DNA from: Cristatella mucedo
Taxonomy: Eukaryota; Bryozoa; Phylactolaemata; Cristatellidae
DNA: 64,000 bases
Reading direction: 5' to 3'
Assembly (NCBI GenBank): GCA_009760855.2
Contig: WPIO01000192.1
Span: 124,001 to 188,000 of the forward strand
The translations under genes were made by a program, and so were the position numbers. Under the pieces are notes generated by a model. The model saw nothing but the letters and a program-made list of their open reading frames with translations. It had not been told where the DNA came from and did not search any database. This document shows, one piece after another, positions 1-23,890 of this stretch (its first letter is position 1; each line of letters starts with the position of its first letter).

Positions 1-60
1 TGGCATTTATAAAGCACGTAGATAGTAATTAAGTCCTCTCAGGGTGCTATACAAATTAAT
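1..60 (+). repeat. LINE/SINE-B 3' tail fragment
   Basis: The first bases carry a degraded copy of the tail seen throughout the window: an AAGCAC arm, a TAATTAAGTCCTCTC core and a GGGTGCTATACAAAT arm. Only the tail survives, so it may derive from the L2-like LINE or from SINE-B. Confidence 0.5.
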
Positions 61-1254
61 TAAGTATATTGTATTTTTAAAATACATTCGCGAACCTCCA
101 GCTTTAATGGCATACTTAACCAAACATTTGTTGCATTGCTACCATTATTTTCCAGAATTTATTGAGCGAGGGTCGCCGGCCTGGAGCAGCTCTTTAACTC
201 TCCCAAAGAAAGACCGGTAGCTTCCCTTTAGAAAGCCTTAACCCTACTCGCTCAAGGACTCGCGTAGCTTCTTCTTAATTCCCGGAAATTCCTCCGAGGA
301 AATTTCCATGAAGATGCAAGCAGGAAAAATAAGACTCCTAACCTCCATCCCGGTAAGATATTCTCTTCATTTAGGGAGAGCCCTACGCTACGAATTCTCT
401 AGGGAGCCTCTTCCGACTCACCGCTGTATAAAGAAATTAATTCGCCAATTGGAATAGTCAGAAGTGGAGCGCCTTCCGACTTGATTGCTGAACTTCAAGC
501 TTGAGCAAATTAAAGGCTCGCTGGAGAAATGTTTTACTCACAAAGCTTGGCAGGCCTCTAGATAAGTCTGGACAGAATGTTTCCCTTTAGTGCCTCTACA
601 GCAGAAAACGACAGCGATTATACGAGCGCGCGAGGAGCTTTCCAGATTATCGGCCTTTATAGCCCTACCTATCGTAAAATATAAGTGTCTAATGAGAAAG
701 CACGTCGAAGCGCCGATCGCGCGCTGCCCAATCTACTCCGCGATCGCTCTTCAAGTCGGTAAGCTCTTCTGGGTCTTATCGTGAAGATAAAGGAATAAGG
801 CTCAACAGATAGTGCTGAGATGGCCTATTGACTTCTGTGCGACGCTTTTTTGGGCAACGAGGAATGCTGGCTAGATGTTAACATCTTAAGTTCTTCTGCC
901 GCTATACATCAGATGCTGTTAAATCAGCTCATACTTTTCATGACTCCACATTGCTATCGCCGTTTAGCAGCCGACTGAGCGGATTTAAAAAGGTGACTTT
1001 TCTAGCAATTCCTAGCCTTTCCGTTCCTCCAATTTCTAGCAATCCCGACATCAAATAATTTAAGAAAGCTGTCCCTCATCCCATGAGATCGCCTTAGAAC
1101 AGACGAGCCTCATGCAAAGTCGTTATAGCCGTCCTCTTAGGCATGATGACCCCTATGCAGACAAGGAGAGAAGCTTCGCGCCGCAGGCTGACCAGCTTCC
1201 AGAACCGCTCTCATAGCCAAGTAACCTTTCCTATAAGCTTGATAGACAGAAGCA
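61..1254. other. Flank without a recognisable gene
   Basis: Short ORFs here, the longest near 590-784, have no recognisable domains. About 888-935 resembles the 3' end of SINE-A (the TTCTTCTGCCGCTATAC and GTTAAATCAGCT elements). I see nothing else supportable. Confidence 0.5.

Positions 1255-1338
<84 letters not shown>
1255..1338 (+). repeat. (AG)n microsatellite
   Basis: About 84 bp of nearly pure AG dinucleotide with a few interruptions. The ORFs reading through it are low-complexity artefacts. Confidence 0.97.
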
Positions 1339-1340
<2 letters not shown>

Positions 1341-1670
1341 GTCTTCGGGGCTCTCAGTGAAGGGGGCTAAAAAAGGGAGAAAGGGGTCAACAAAGGGGAC
1401 ATGAATAGCTGCAGCAGCTCAGCAACGTTCTTTCAGCCAGACCACGGGGGAGCCTCCTTTCCCCACCTGGCGTTCTTCTATACGCCCACGATCGCCGCCC
1501 AGTTGGGTGCTCTTAGCAGGCGGTTGGCCAAGTGGCCCTCCCTCCATGTACTCGCCGCCAATAGCCCCGAGCCGAGTAGGCAGGTGCAGCGTTGCCTTTG
1601 CGGTTCCCGAATCTAATACTCTGGCTTCGCCGCAATTCTACTAAATCGTGCACGCTAGGCTGGCGCTTAT

Positions 1671-1843
<173 letters not shown>

Positions 1844-2187
1844 AAATTAATTAATATATATATTATATATATATTTAAGTATCTATAGGCAGTGCAAACT
1901 AAATGCGAGGTATATTCATTCAGAATAGAGTAATTTTGTTACTTGGCTGCTATCGGCTAGACATACTACGATGAAGGTGGCGACACTCTCTGGTCTCAGT
2001 AAGAATACGAGTGGCTACAATTAAGTCCTGGGCTGCTCTAGAGCAAACGGGAGCTTTTCTTGACACCTTGCTCCATAATACTGCCTATAGAACTGGCTGA
2101 TATTGTAGGGGTGAGCCCCATACCTCAAGTTACTGCTATTAATCGGCCCTCAAAGATAAATAAATAAATATATATATATATATATAA

Positions 2188-2321
2188 CTCATTTGTATAG
2201 CACCCTACAAGAACTTAATCTCTATTCAGGCGCTTCACATAAGCCTCGGGGCTCGGGCCCGCGACCTCAGCCATACCTTGGCCGGGGCGAGCACCTTAGT
2301 TGCTCGACCAAACCAGCTCGG
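2188..2321 (-). mobile_element. SINE-B copy (tRNA-derived)
   Basis: On the minus strand it reads GAGCTGGTTTGGTCGAGC, then a TCGCCCCGGCC stretch, a B-box-like CGGGCCCGAGCCCC, and the shared stem-loop tail ending at CTATACAAATGAG. The 3' end (low coordinates) abuts a short TA repeat at 2168-2186. Confidence 0.8.
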
Positions 2322-2844
2322 CAAAAGTTTATCAGTGCAATATTTTACTTGTGAGCCTTTACTTTAAACAAGCGGAAAGATCAGTAATCGATGCACGGGG
2401 AGTGTGAACACCTGCGCCAAAGCGGAGAGCTTATTAGGCTAAACCGGGGCAGACACGCTTGCGCTTTTGAAATTCACCGCTCCATCCCGCCAATCTATCA
2501 GGTAAAGTCGCCTGCCGCCATCCTGACAAGTCTTTAACTACCCATTGGAAGCCGACGATCTCCGCAACCCAGTGCCAGATCACTAGCAGATCAGATCACA
2601 GATCACTATTATTCCTATCACGCCGATATATTAATCATTTTTACGTGAGTTCAATGCAGCAGCCGACGCACAAGCATTCTAACCAGCTCCGGCGACGCGA
2701 CAGTCCCGATCATTGGCAGAGCGCTCGGAAGAGCTACACCGGTACCGGAAGCTGGGAAAACTGGGTATTGGCGTCGCCATAAGCGAGACTAAGCACTTTT
2801 CAGGTGGCTAGTGTTGGTAGTTGCTTTTGTTGGGCTGCTCCTAG

Positions 2845-14131
<11,287 letters not shown>

Positions 14132-14406
14132 TACTGTAATTCAGACGTTGGAAGCTCATCAACACCTGTGTACATCCTAACATCTGTTGTAAATATAATC
14201 TTGACATACCATAGTGCCTTTTGCTCTGTGTCTCTTTTTTCGAAGTGTTTGTGTCTTACATTGCTGGGGAATTCATCGGAGCACGCGATTAACCAGCACC
14301 CGCCAGGTCAAACGATTGCAGCCTACCTTGTACGAATGCGATGGCCACTTGTGTGGCGATCCCGTCCATGAGTTTCAGGCCCTTGCTAATTTCTGCACAA
14401 TGGAAA

Positions 14407-14412
14407 AATAAA
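14407..14412 (+). terminator. Poly(A) signal of PSMA6
   Basis: AATAAA lies 276 bp after the PSMA6 stop, a normal 3' UTR length. Confidence 0.75.
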
Positions 14413-14527
14413 AATGGAACGCTGATAATAATGCAGCTTGCAGTAGTCGACCCTGAATGCCCCTGGGGTTCCAAGAAGGGCATCCATTTATGGCTAGGAT
14501 GTCTTGTGCGAACAGCTTGAATGTCTG

Positions 14528-14757
14528 TCAGACGAATGTCGCGTTCATGGCCGTTGACTTCACCTATCCCTATACGGGTCGTTTGGTAGCATAGGTAGTT
14601 AAATTGTTTGCAGTCAACTTTTTTCCAGCTTACTTATTCTGAGTAGTGAATCGGTATTGCAGAGCCTCCTATGTGAAGTCATTAAAGACTTGGTTTAAGG
14701 ATCTATGTTCCTTTTAATAGGGTATTGAAGGCTGATGTAGTGAACAACTATTACATA
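14528..14757 (+). repeat. 230-bp dispersed repeat, copy 1
   Basis: Nearly identical to 17508-17738. Shared blocks include GTTCATGGCCGTTGA, TACGGGTCGTTTG, AGTCAACTTTTTTCCAGC and ATCTATGTTCCTTTTAATAG. No coding content is recognised. Confidence 0.9.
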
Positions 14758-14772
14758 ATAATAATAAGTATT

Positions 14773-14924
14773 AGCTGATTTAATAGCCTCACTTGTCTAG
14801 CTGCAAAAGAGCCTTAGCTACTGTCTCCAGCACTTGCAGTTGGCTATAAAGGATCGCCCACTTCAGGATTCGAACCCACGACCTCGTAGATAGTGAACGC
14901 CTTATCTCCTGGGCTATCACGGCC
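14773..14924 (-). mobile_element. SINE-A copy
   Basis: On plus: AGCTGATTTAATAGCCTC, GGATCGCCCACTTCAGGATT, CGAACCCACGACCTCG and GGGCTATCACGGCC. It directly follows the ATAATAATAA at the end of the 230-bp repeat. Confidence 0.83.
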
Positions 14925-15579
14925 TTGTGTAGTGGTGGCACCCGATCGGTCTCGAGGCTAAAGCTAGGTACTCTCTATAAAAAAAAGTGTAATAGGAGAT
15001 CTAACAGTAATTTTTATCAAGGCAGAACAGCCTTAGTGGCTTTCTCGCAGCTTGCAATGAGCAATAAAGAATTGCCTGCTCTAGGACTCGTCCTGGACAG
15101 TGAAGTGGCTGATGGCGAGCTAATTTATTATATTGAAACATCAAACTTGGCAAGTTAGTTTCACACTCAGGATTCTAAAGGTAATATGAGGCAGTATTAC
15201 TGCGACTGTAATGAGTGAGAAAGTCTCGAAGCCAGCTTTTCGAAAACCATTGATGACCAGCGCCTGTCTTCTAGCTTGTGAATCACTGTCGTTGCACTTT
15301 CGTGGTGGCAGTCCTAGGTCAATGCGAGATTTCAGTATCGTTAGTAACTGATTTAGAGGTCTGGGTACTCTGAGGATCTTTTTTACTCTGAGAATCTGTT
15401 TTAGGTGCCCTTCTGGTTGCAGTCGATACCGTTAGCTTACACTTATAAACATATATATATACCCATATACTTTTTTATAATTTATGATGCGTGATCGTTT
15501 GTTGTGCCTGACCTAGAGCTTCTAGGAGCCGCTAGATACTAGATTGGTACTGCTTATAACGGCCTGTGGCAGTGCCATG

Positions 15580-16715
15580 TAGGGATAAAATTATAATGCT
15601 GATCACTTATAACGTGTGCCTATGGAATTCCTGTTGTTTAATTAATCAACCGCTAGTTGCTGGCAGCTTAATAATTGACGACGTCCTTGACATTCTCACT
15701 GTTGCTGACACCAGGCTGAAGTCGACTTTGCATTTGGCTACGCCGTTGTCAGCACTTGTTCAATTTCAAGCCTTTTCTCGGCTCCTGTTAACAATTTTTT
15801 TATATCCTGTTCTCTGTCCAGCTAGTGATAATTTGCTGGCGGTAGCTAAAAATTATCGGCCAATAGGCAGCAATCCTAGCTTTATCTCTGAATTGTAGGA
15901 CTTTCTTTGGTTAGCACTAGGAATCACCATCTCATTATTTTTGGTTATATCAATTTCCACTCTAACAACCGATACGTTGTGTTCCAACGCGCTTTCGCTT
16001 TCTTGAATCTTTCTGCCTCCGTGCTTATGTTCAAGCCCCTTCTGGTATAAAAGACCACGCCCTTCGTCAAATTCACTTCCAACATTGACACCTATCGACC
16101 CATATTCTTTTCAGCACATTTGATCGCATGCAGATTTCTGTCTACCTGAAAAGTAATTATCAAATATCTAAAATTACATGTAACTTCAGAATCCTAATGT
16201 GTCTTGATGAATGCCGGCCTAAGCAGACTTGTATGTCATTGCTTCAGCTTCACGCTCCCACCGACCTTTTCCTTCTTGATGCAATGCTGTAACTCACGCT
16301 AGCCAATGCCCGAGATGAATGTGTGCATCATACTAATAGACAAGAAAACAAAGTACTAAATGTAGACTCGAGAAGGCTGCCAAAAAGTCGGGACTCGCTG
16401 TCCACCGCTTGGTATATAAAGATTGTTGCAGGTCGTATCAACCCATTTTAGGTAAGTGTTAAGTAAAATTTCATATAGAAGTAGTAGAATCACAAATCAT
16501 TAACCTAAAATGTTTTTGTCCATGATCAATCATATTAACCACTTCCAAACACGCGTACTGCCCAGCGATCTCAATGGCGACTTAGCAGAGCGTTTCGCCT
16601 TATTCTTCCTAGGTAAGATACAGCGGATTAGGGAGATCTTCTCTCACTACTGCAACCTCTCATCACACAGCAATAATCGAGATGAAATGACAAGAAAAAC
16701 GGGTGCCTAGACGAG
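15580..16715 (+). mobile_element. L2-like LINE 5' part: endonuclease to pre-RT (decayed)
   Basis: The frame at 15566-15898 gives SLIIDDVLDILTVADTRLKS, which resembles the endonuclease motif 'dlLaltETWL' of LINE AP endonucleases with the catalytic Glu lost. Later fragments include LPSDLNGDLAERFALFFLGK (16555-16614), matching the pre-RT segment at 7450. It holds many stops and shifts. The middle (15900-16500) is assigned by position only. Confidence 0.55.
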
Positions 16716-16814
16716 AGCATGCAAAAGTGAACAAGAAGTCACTCGTGGCAGCTAGTTAGGAACATGAACTGAATCATGTACACAGGAAAAACGACAAGTT
16801 CCGTGAGCGAATTC

Positions 16815-17150
16815 GATGCCTCAGCCTGCAGTTGAAAACTAATTGATGCCAAGTCCATGCAGGTGGTGATAAAAGAAGGAACTGAGTTCCAGACTTAATA
16901 GCATACGAACTGTAGCCTCGATAACAATAGGATTCAATTTGGAGCGGCTAGTCACTGGAAGCCAAAGAGTGGGTGTTGTGAGAGAGAGAGAGCACATGCT
17001 CAACGAAGTGCCCCCGATGTGCCGTGACTCCATTTGGTGAAATACAGACAAGACCTGTTCTGGAAGATGGTTAGTACGAACAAAAGCAAGTGAACGCCAA
17101 TGAAGAGCCCACGACACATAGACAGCAACCTAACGCCTCTTTCAGAGCTT
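16815..17150 (-). mobile_element. LINE C-terminal-like fragment
   Basis: The minus strand gives RSKLNPIVIEATVRMLLSL, then in another frame GTQFLLLSPP. This resembles the post-RT 'PRT.S...YG.RSF...W..LP' region of LINEs, but is badly decayed, so family assignment is uncertain. Confidence 0.35.
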
Positions 17151-17507
17151 GAAGATTGAGCTGTGGCTCACTAAGGAGCTGCTAGGTCCCAGTTGCTGAA
17201 AAGCTTCCCTACGAGAAATGCGGCGGCGATCTTGCCTAAGCTTGAGCCGTTCTAGCTGCAGAGGTGTCTTTTTTAGAACTAGTTCGTCGGCTAGTCCAGG
17301 CACCGATATGGCTCACATAGTCAGGGCCGCCTTTTCACTTCATAGCCATCTAAAGCGACCAGTAAAGAGTGAGCATTGATCAGGCTGCAGTGAATGGTCT
17401 GCATAGCTGGTAGTTTGTACAAGGCTTAATTAAGCTTGCGATTCGAAGAACGCACAGATAAATGCTCATGCAGCATCGACAGTCTGGTCCGAGCTTACTC
17501 GCCGCAC

Positions 17508-17738
17508 ATGAATGTCACGTTCATGGCCGTTGAATTCACTTATCCCTGTACGGGTCGTTTGATACCGTAGGTAGTTAAATTGTTTGAAGTCAACTTTTTT
17601 CCAGCTTACTTAGTATGAGTAGCGAATCGGTATTGCAAAGCCTCCTGTGTGAAATCATTAAAGACTTGGTTTCAGGATCTATGTTCCTTTTAATAGGGTA
17701 TTGAAGGCTGATGTAGTGAACCGCTATTACATAATAAG
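17508..17738 (+). repeat. 230-bp dispersed repeat, copy 2
   Basis: The second copy of 14528-14757 in the same orientation, 3 kb downstream. It ends in CTATTACATAATAAGGG without the SINE that follows copy 1. Confidence 0.9.
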
Positions 17739-17939
17739 GGTGGGACGCCTTCGCCTGTCCAATCAGCAAATAAAACAGCCACCTCTTTGGCCCTGATTTG
17801 TACGTCCTTCGTGGGCGCTGTTCTATCGAACGCAGACTATAAAAATGTACACCGATAGTGAAAAAGCAGTGCCGTCGTTAATGGAATGTATTTTACCTCA
17901 GTCTATAGCTTCACAAAGACTAGAGTATTTCTGCTGCAC

Positions 17940-19330
17940 ACGAAATGCACATGCGGCTATCGCTACGCATACAGTAGCCAACATTATTTATTTCATGCAA
18001 TAGAGAGAAAGTGAGACAATTAGCTGAGTCGGGAGAGCAGTTGAGGAATTGATTAGCTTGGAAGTAGCTTGCTCAGTACGGCTGGAAAGGATGTGTCGCA
18101 GTCAGCAGCAAAAGAATAGATGTCGTTGAGTACGAGTTGTTGGAGTTCCACAGTCCAAGGCCAGAAGAGAAAAAACTGCTGTCGCTAACGGTCTTTAAGC
18201 GTAGGAATGGAGCAGCTAATTTATTGTCTATAGAGGACCTGAGTGCAAGAGGAGGCTGAAACTGATGTAGCAGTTCAACTAGGCAGGAAGGAGGAGCCAA
18301 TCCATGGCGGGCGTTGGTGGTCGATGTATTATGTTGCTCTGTATCCGTTGATCATCCCAGAACCATCGCAGCTCTTTCAGCAAAGGAGACGCACTAGCCT
18401 TTAATAATTTAACGGGAGCTGCATAAGCTTAGTGGCTTTTTTCGGTACCGTAACTTAGACGGAACTGTAGTAGTCTAGCTTAGACAGAAACAGGAAGCTA
18501 GTTAAATTTCTAGCGAGACACCGTGGTAGATAGTACCTAATCTTAGACAAGAAATAGGACGTGATGGATAGCTGCGGAGGCAGTTTTCCTAATGGATCTT
18601 TCGAGATTTAAGCTGTTCAATAAAGGGGAAATCTAAATTCCAGGCACCCGGCACGGTTGAACTACACCATCTCTAAATAGAAGAGGGAAGTCTCCTAGTT
18701 CAGTCGAACGCCTGGGATGTCCTAGGAGCAGGAGTTTGGTTTTTATCGTAACTAAGTTTAAGGACATTGATCAACGTACGACGATCGGATATCTGCAATG
18801 CAATCATTCAGTTTGTCAGTCGCTGCTGCAGAATTCGACAGCTTAAACGTCAAACGCAGCTGCATAGTGTCAGCAGCTAATGTCAGCAGTGTAGTCTGCG
18901 TAGTGTCAGCAGAGTGATAGCCAATCCCATGGGTTCGAACAACTTTTCCCAGAGTCTCGGTATAAATGTAGAACAGAAAAGACTGAGAACCTATCCTAAT
19001 GGAGCTCAACAGGTGACCGGTTAGCTGAAGGACACTTGACCACCAAAAGACACGGATTGAACACGATTGGACAAGTAAGATTTGAACCGCTCCAGTGCTT
19101 AGTAAGCCACCCGATCGTCGTTCTCAATCGCTCAAGTAAGAGATCTCGACCAAAAGTGTCGAACGCAGTTAATAGGTCATGCAGACCAGGCCAGTAATAT
19201 TGCCTTCATCGTTGCTTAGGATATCGCTTATTGGTTAAGGTTAGGATGTCGTTGGTCACACGAAGGAGAGAAGTTTCAGTGGAGTCTAATTGAGGAGAGC
19301 AGGTTTGCAACCTTCGTCTCCACACCGTGG
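17940..19330 (-). mobile_element. LINE family 2: RT palm to C-terminus (decayed)
   Basis: Several minus frames together give a LINE reverse transcriptase: TAFDTFGRDLLLERL near 19140-19170 (compare the 'AFDTVDH' motif), SPVELH and FYIYTETLGKVVRTHGIGY near 18900-19010. The sequence HSADTTQT follows where the palm motif 'YADDTQ' is expected, then a C-terminal VELLHQFQPPLALRSSIDNK and RLKTVSDSSFFSSGLGLWNS near 18073-18300. It is not functional. The C-terminal part is shared with 62600-62880. Confidence 0.7.
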
Positions 19331-20100
19331 CCTGTTAGGTACTGGAATGACGCCACGGATAACGGAGAACTACTCATCGCATTGCGGTCGAAGCTCTCAT
19401 TTCGCCATTTACTGGTTGAATGCAACCCCTTTATCTCGATACTTTACAGCTCTTGCACTGTTAGGTTGTGCTGTCTCACGTATTATAAGAAGGGTCAAGG
19501 CACTGGCCTGCCAGCACCACTTAGCTCGCGCCAGGCTCATTATTGCAGCACCCGTGGCCTAGTAATGACGGCATTGAAAATACTGGGCGTGTATTACAAT
19601 GCTCAGTCCTTCATTGATGCTTACACAAATACTCGAGGCCGCCATGCGTGAAAGAGGATGCAGGCGCTTAGAGCGAGGTGGCGGGGAAGCAACGGCTTCA
19701 AGTGCCGTTGGCAGCGCTACCGTCAAAACAGTCGTTAAACTTGGTTCGTTGAGTGGTTCGAACGGCGCTCAAGAGCCGCACGCGAACGCCTAGACGACGT
19801 ACTGCTGCCCACAGAGCGTTCTCTCAGAGCGAGGCACGCGCTATTGCTCTGCTTGGCTTTTCGAGGTAAGCGGGCGCCGCTGCTTCAGCCACCGTGGCTA
19901 CTACCCCGGCAGCTGTCTTTCATTCGTGGTCATTTTTGAAAGCTACTCTCTCTGCACCCGAAATCGCGCTTGTACGTAAGCCCCTTTGCTCTCCGGCTCT
20001 CAAACCACGTGTCTACCTTCATCAAGTAACATATGTCGTATACCCCCTTAAATGTCTCTATCTGTCGCCGTCTACCTCCATCCGTCTGCCTCTGCCAAAG
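19331..20100. other. Spacer without a recognised gene
   Basis: Short ORFs only. A consensus-like donor, TTCGAG|GTAAGC, at about 19865 in a locally GC-rich stretch could mark an untranslated first exon of the downstream gene, but nothing else supports this. Confidence 0.35.
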
Positions 20101-20129
20101 TCTGCCTCTGTGCGCTTTCAAAGGGAACC

Positions 20130-20530
20130 CGCACTAGTCTGTCTCTCTCCGTCTCTGTCTGTCTCTATATCTCTAATTGGCCCTCACCCTTTCTGTCTGC
20201 CTCTGTCTCCCTACTTCTCTCTATCTCGTTGTGTCTCTGTCTCTCTCTCTCTCTGTCTCTCTGTCTCTCTGTCTCTCTCTCTGTCTCTATCTGTCTCTCT
20301 TCTGTATCTTTCTGTCTCTCTCTCTCTCTCCCTATCTCTCTGCCTCTATCCTTGTCTCTTTCTGTCTCTCTCTCTATCTCTCTCCTTGTCTGTCTGTGAC
20401 TGTCTGTCTGTATTTCTATCTTTCAGTCTGCCTGTCTCTTTTTCTGTCCCTCTTTCTGTCTCTTTATCTGTTTCTGTCTGTCTGGCTGTCTGTCTGACTT
20501 TCTTTCTGTACCTCTCTGCCTTTTGCTCTC
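20130..20530 (+). repeat. Cryptic TCTG/CT-rich low-complexity tract
   Basis: About 400 bp of imperfect TCTGTCTC and CT repeats. The Ser-Leu-Cys-rich ORFs through it are artefacts. A second tract of the same type lies at 21820-21961. Confidence 0.93.
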
Positions 20531-22299
20531 GCCCCAGATTCTTCGTATGCCCACTCTCTTTTGGAATTGGACTATATGCTCGAACTTGCTAGACTGTGTT
20601 CATACGAGCACCCCCAATGGGCTTGGGCCCTCGCATCTTTCGTTGATGCTCGCGCGGTTGAGAGAACGCTAAATTAAATGGATCAGGAAGCCGAATTCTC
20701 CTGGGCACCTTCGCTTTCATCCCGTTCAATTCAAAACGCACATCTCAGGTGGGCACTTGTGGTTGGGGCACGCCGCTTCCACCGAGGCCCGCAGGCGGTG
20801 ACCGATCGGGGGATGTGGAGCACTTTGGCACGCACCTTCTTACACTGGCTCGAGCGATTCAGCGAGCTCAGATGTTGCCAGCTGCAACTGGTGTCGGATA
20901 CCGGCACTGGCTGCTGTCTACGGGCAGGTGTTCAACTAGAGATCAATACCCTCATAGGGGGAGAAAGAATCGTATAGGGAATCGGCCGTTGTGCTCTAGA
21001 ACATCGCCTGGATTCAGAAGCGAGGCGTAGAGCTCTGTTGCGGCGTATTGAGTAACCGCCACGCACGAACAGCTTTCTACTCCGCTACTTAGCCTGGCTT
21101 ATCGATTGCTCACTTTGCTCCAATCAATCGCCTGACATGACATTTTGCAATACTATAATGGATACGAACTCCTTTATATACCTTACATGGCGCCAAAATA
21201 GCTGCGTCAGACTCGAGTTAATAATTATTCACAATCATGCTTGCTCAAAAAAATCAATGTCATTACAGCTGAGTGTCTCTCCTCAGGCTATTACAGACCG
21301 TAACAGCAACCACTTAGCGATCTGCTTTCACGCTGCTCTTAAGGCGCTATAAAAAAGATGTATTATATGTATTCTCTATGTAAAATCAATGTGTTTGTGG
21401 AGAACCTGGAGACAGTCGGAGAGAAGGAGCAAAACTATTAGATTTTGCACTATCTACCGGCGCCTTCTGGCACGCTCTTTAGGATACACGCTAGGAGCCG
21501 GCCACGCCGGCCGCTCGAGGAGCGGCTGCCTGTAGAACGTCGGACATAATTTTAAGCGAAAATAAAACTACTTTAGGTTAGCAGAGCAACGGTAGCGTTT
21601 TACGTTGGGTCATAGCTTTTCTTCTAATCTAATTTGGCAGCAATGAGGACGTAAGCAATAAGAGCCTTGTATATGTATTACCCACAGAAGCCACACGAGC
21701 CATTGCTTTGTTTTAGCTTGTTTTTTTATATCCACCAACGATTAGACCTAACCTACACAAACGCTAGAAGAAAAGCCACACAATTGATCTGACAGTTACT
21801 TCTCATTTCAACAGATCTATCTCCCATCTCCAATCTCTGCCTCTCTCTCCTCTCTCTGTATACCTTCTCCCTCTCTCTGCTATCTTCTCGTCAGTCTGTC
21901 AGTCTCTGTCTCTATCTCTGTCTGTTTGTCTGTTTGTCTGTCTGTCTGTCTCTCTCACTCTCTTCTCTACGGTTAAAATGAAAAATGCTGTGGCCTAGCC
22001 TCTTCTCGAGTCTCACTCAGGCGTGAGGCCGAATCGATCGCGATGGCTGCGTGAGCCGCTTCAGCCACGCGAGAATCTTCGCTGCGACTGAGGGATCATG
22101 ACGCCAAGCAAATGCAACCTGAATAAATGTGACGTAATAAATCGTCGGATGAGAGCAATGTCGCCGTCGCGAAATACCGCATAACAAACGAGCTGCCTAC
22201 ATCGAGCCTCTGCGGCAAAGACGGCAAGCGGCTCGACCCGAATCCTTACAATTAAGCGAACGTCACAATCGCGTTCGGGTAGCTTGAGTCCTGAAGATT
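20531..22299. other. Spacer without a recognised gene
   Basis: Holds a second CT/TCTG-rich tract (21820-21961) and short ORFs without recognisable motifs. No tRNA-like or LINE-like signal is seen. Confidence 0.5.
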
Positions 22300-22612
22300 C
22301 CACGGGTTGACGGAGACTCGGCCTCAGCATCGGACGGACGAGCGCGCGGCGCGAGGCACCCCTTCCGCCAGAGCGAGGGGTGCGAGCGTGCAGAGCAAGA
22401 CCCGCTTCCGCAGGAAAAGTTTGAGCGCTCCGCCCACCGAGCCCGGCGGCGACGGCGTCGCAGCGCCGTCCGGCGAGGCGGGACGGAGCGGCGTGCCGTT
22501 CGCTCGCTCGCCGCCGGCGGCGAGCTCTGAGCGGCGCGCGCGTTCTAACTTCTAGGGCGACCGGCGGCACGTGCGCCAGCGACTTCGGCCGCGCTGCTGC
22601 GATCGAGAAAAC
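22300..22612 (+). promoter_or_regulatory. CpG-dense block, likely promoter/5' UTR of the unrecognised gene
   Basis: GC content and CpG density jump relative to both flanks, with runs such as GAGCGCGCGGCGCGAGG and TTCGCTCGCTCGCCGCCGG. The block ends just before the putative first ATG at 22613. ORFs on both strands are open because of GC bias and have no recognisable domain. Promoter role is inferred from composition and position. Confidence 0.45.
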
Positions 22613-22668
22613 ATGCCCACACCGGCAGCGACTGCCTATATGCCAGTGCCCACGTACGTGGGGACAAT
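22613..22668 (+). CDS. Unrecognised gene, exon 1
   Basis: Encodes [18 protein letters not shown] plus AT of the next codon. The donor is AAT|GTGAGT. It directly follows the CpG-dense block. Confidence 0.55.
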
Positions 22669-23650
22669 GTGAGTAAACGCCAAGCGTCCCCTTTTCCCCT
22701 AAACTATGTATGCGTGCACACGTTAACTAGACCGCGTTGAATTAAAAGGCGAGAACATAAAGAGTCGAATAGGAATCGACAATGGCGCTAGAACTCTGCC
22801 CGGAGTCAAGAAGCCCTCATCAATTATGCGCTCCGAAAATTAGTGAGGTTGCTGGTCTATTTGAGCAACACTCTCGTTATGCTGATCAAATTTTAAACAA
22901 TTTCGAGTTTCTATCGTTGGATTTTCCTCTGTGGACTATTCTCTTTTGTCCTATCCAAAAGTTTCGACCTCCCGAAGTTGTTTCTGCACCCTTCACGTTG
23001 GCTTACGCGATATATGAGATTGACGGTGTCGCGTATCACGATGCCACATTCAAGATGGCACATTTCGTGCGCCCGCGAAGATGCGGCGACTCCCAGTTCT
23101 TAGTCAAGCAAAGCGAGCACCCGTTTTGCCGCAACCGGCAAGCCTTTATTGGCCAGCGACGATAAAGTTACGATCGTGTTATGGCAGCTGCTTAACTGAA
23201 GTTTTATGACATAAGCGAAGCGCACGCGAAGGTGCCATTCCTTGCAGCCTCATGAAAGGTACTGCTGGAGTTAGCGTCTCAGCACAAGTGCTATTTACTG
23301 AGCAGTATATACTGCGCATATATGCGCAGGCATGCCGACGATAGCAGAGCACGCCAACGATTGAGAACAACCGCACCTTTGAACAACCGCACCTTAACAA
23401 GACCAAAAATAGTGGTATATTTCAAAGCTAGTCAGGGCCGCATCTGCACAACGACAACCGTAGCGTACAACTAAGTGGTAAGGAACTCGCACTTGACGAT
23501 CTAAGTCGTAGCTTCAATTCCTGTTGCGGACAATCCTGTAATGCCTTCTGCAAGCGGTAGTGATAGCCATCAAGGATCTTCTTCCGACGTAGGTAGTAGG
23601 CTGTTAAATCAACTAACCTTTTAAATTTGAAACCCAAATTCCAACTTACT

Positions 23651-23734
<84 letters not shown>

Positions 23735-23813
23735 CGCGCGTGCGTGCGTGCGTGCGTGCGTGCGTGTGTATATAAAACATATATGTGTGTGTGTGTATGT
23801 GTGTGTGTGTGTG

Positions 23814-23890
<77 letters not shown>

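Noticed and set aside
22061-22570. 169-codon minus ORF in the CpG-dense block
   Set aside because: It is open because of GC bias; both strands and several frames are open, there is no domain, and it overlaps the inferred promoter of a plus gene.
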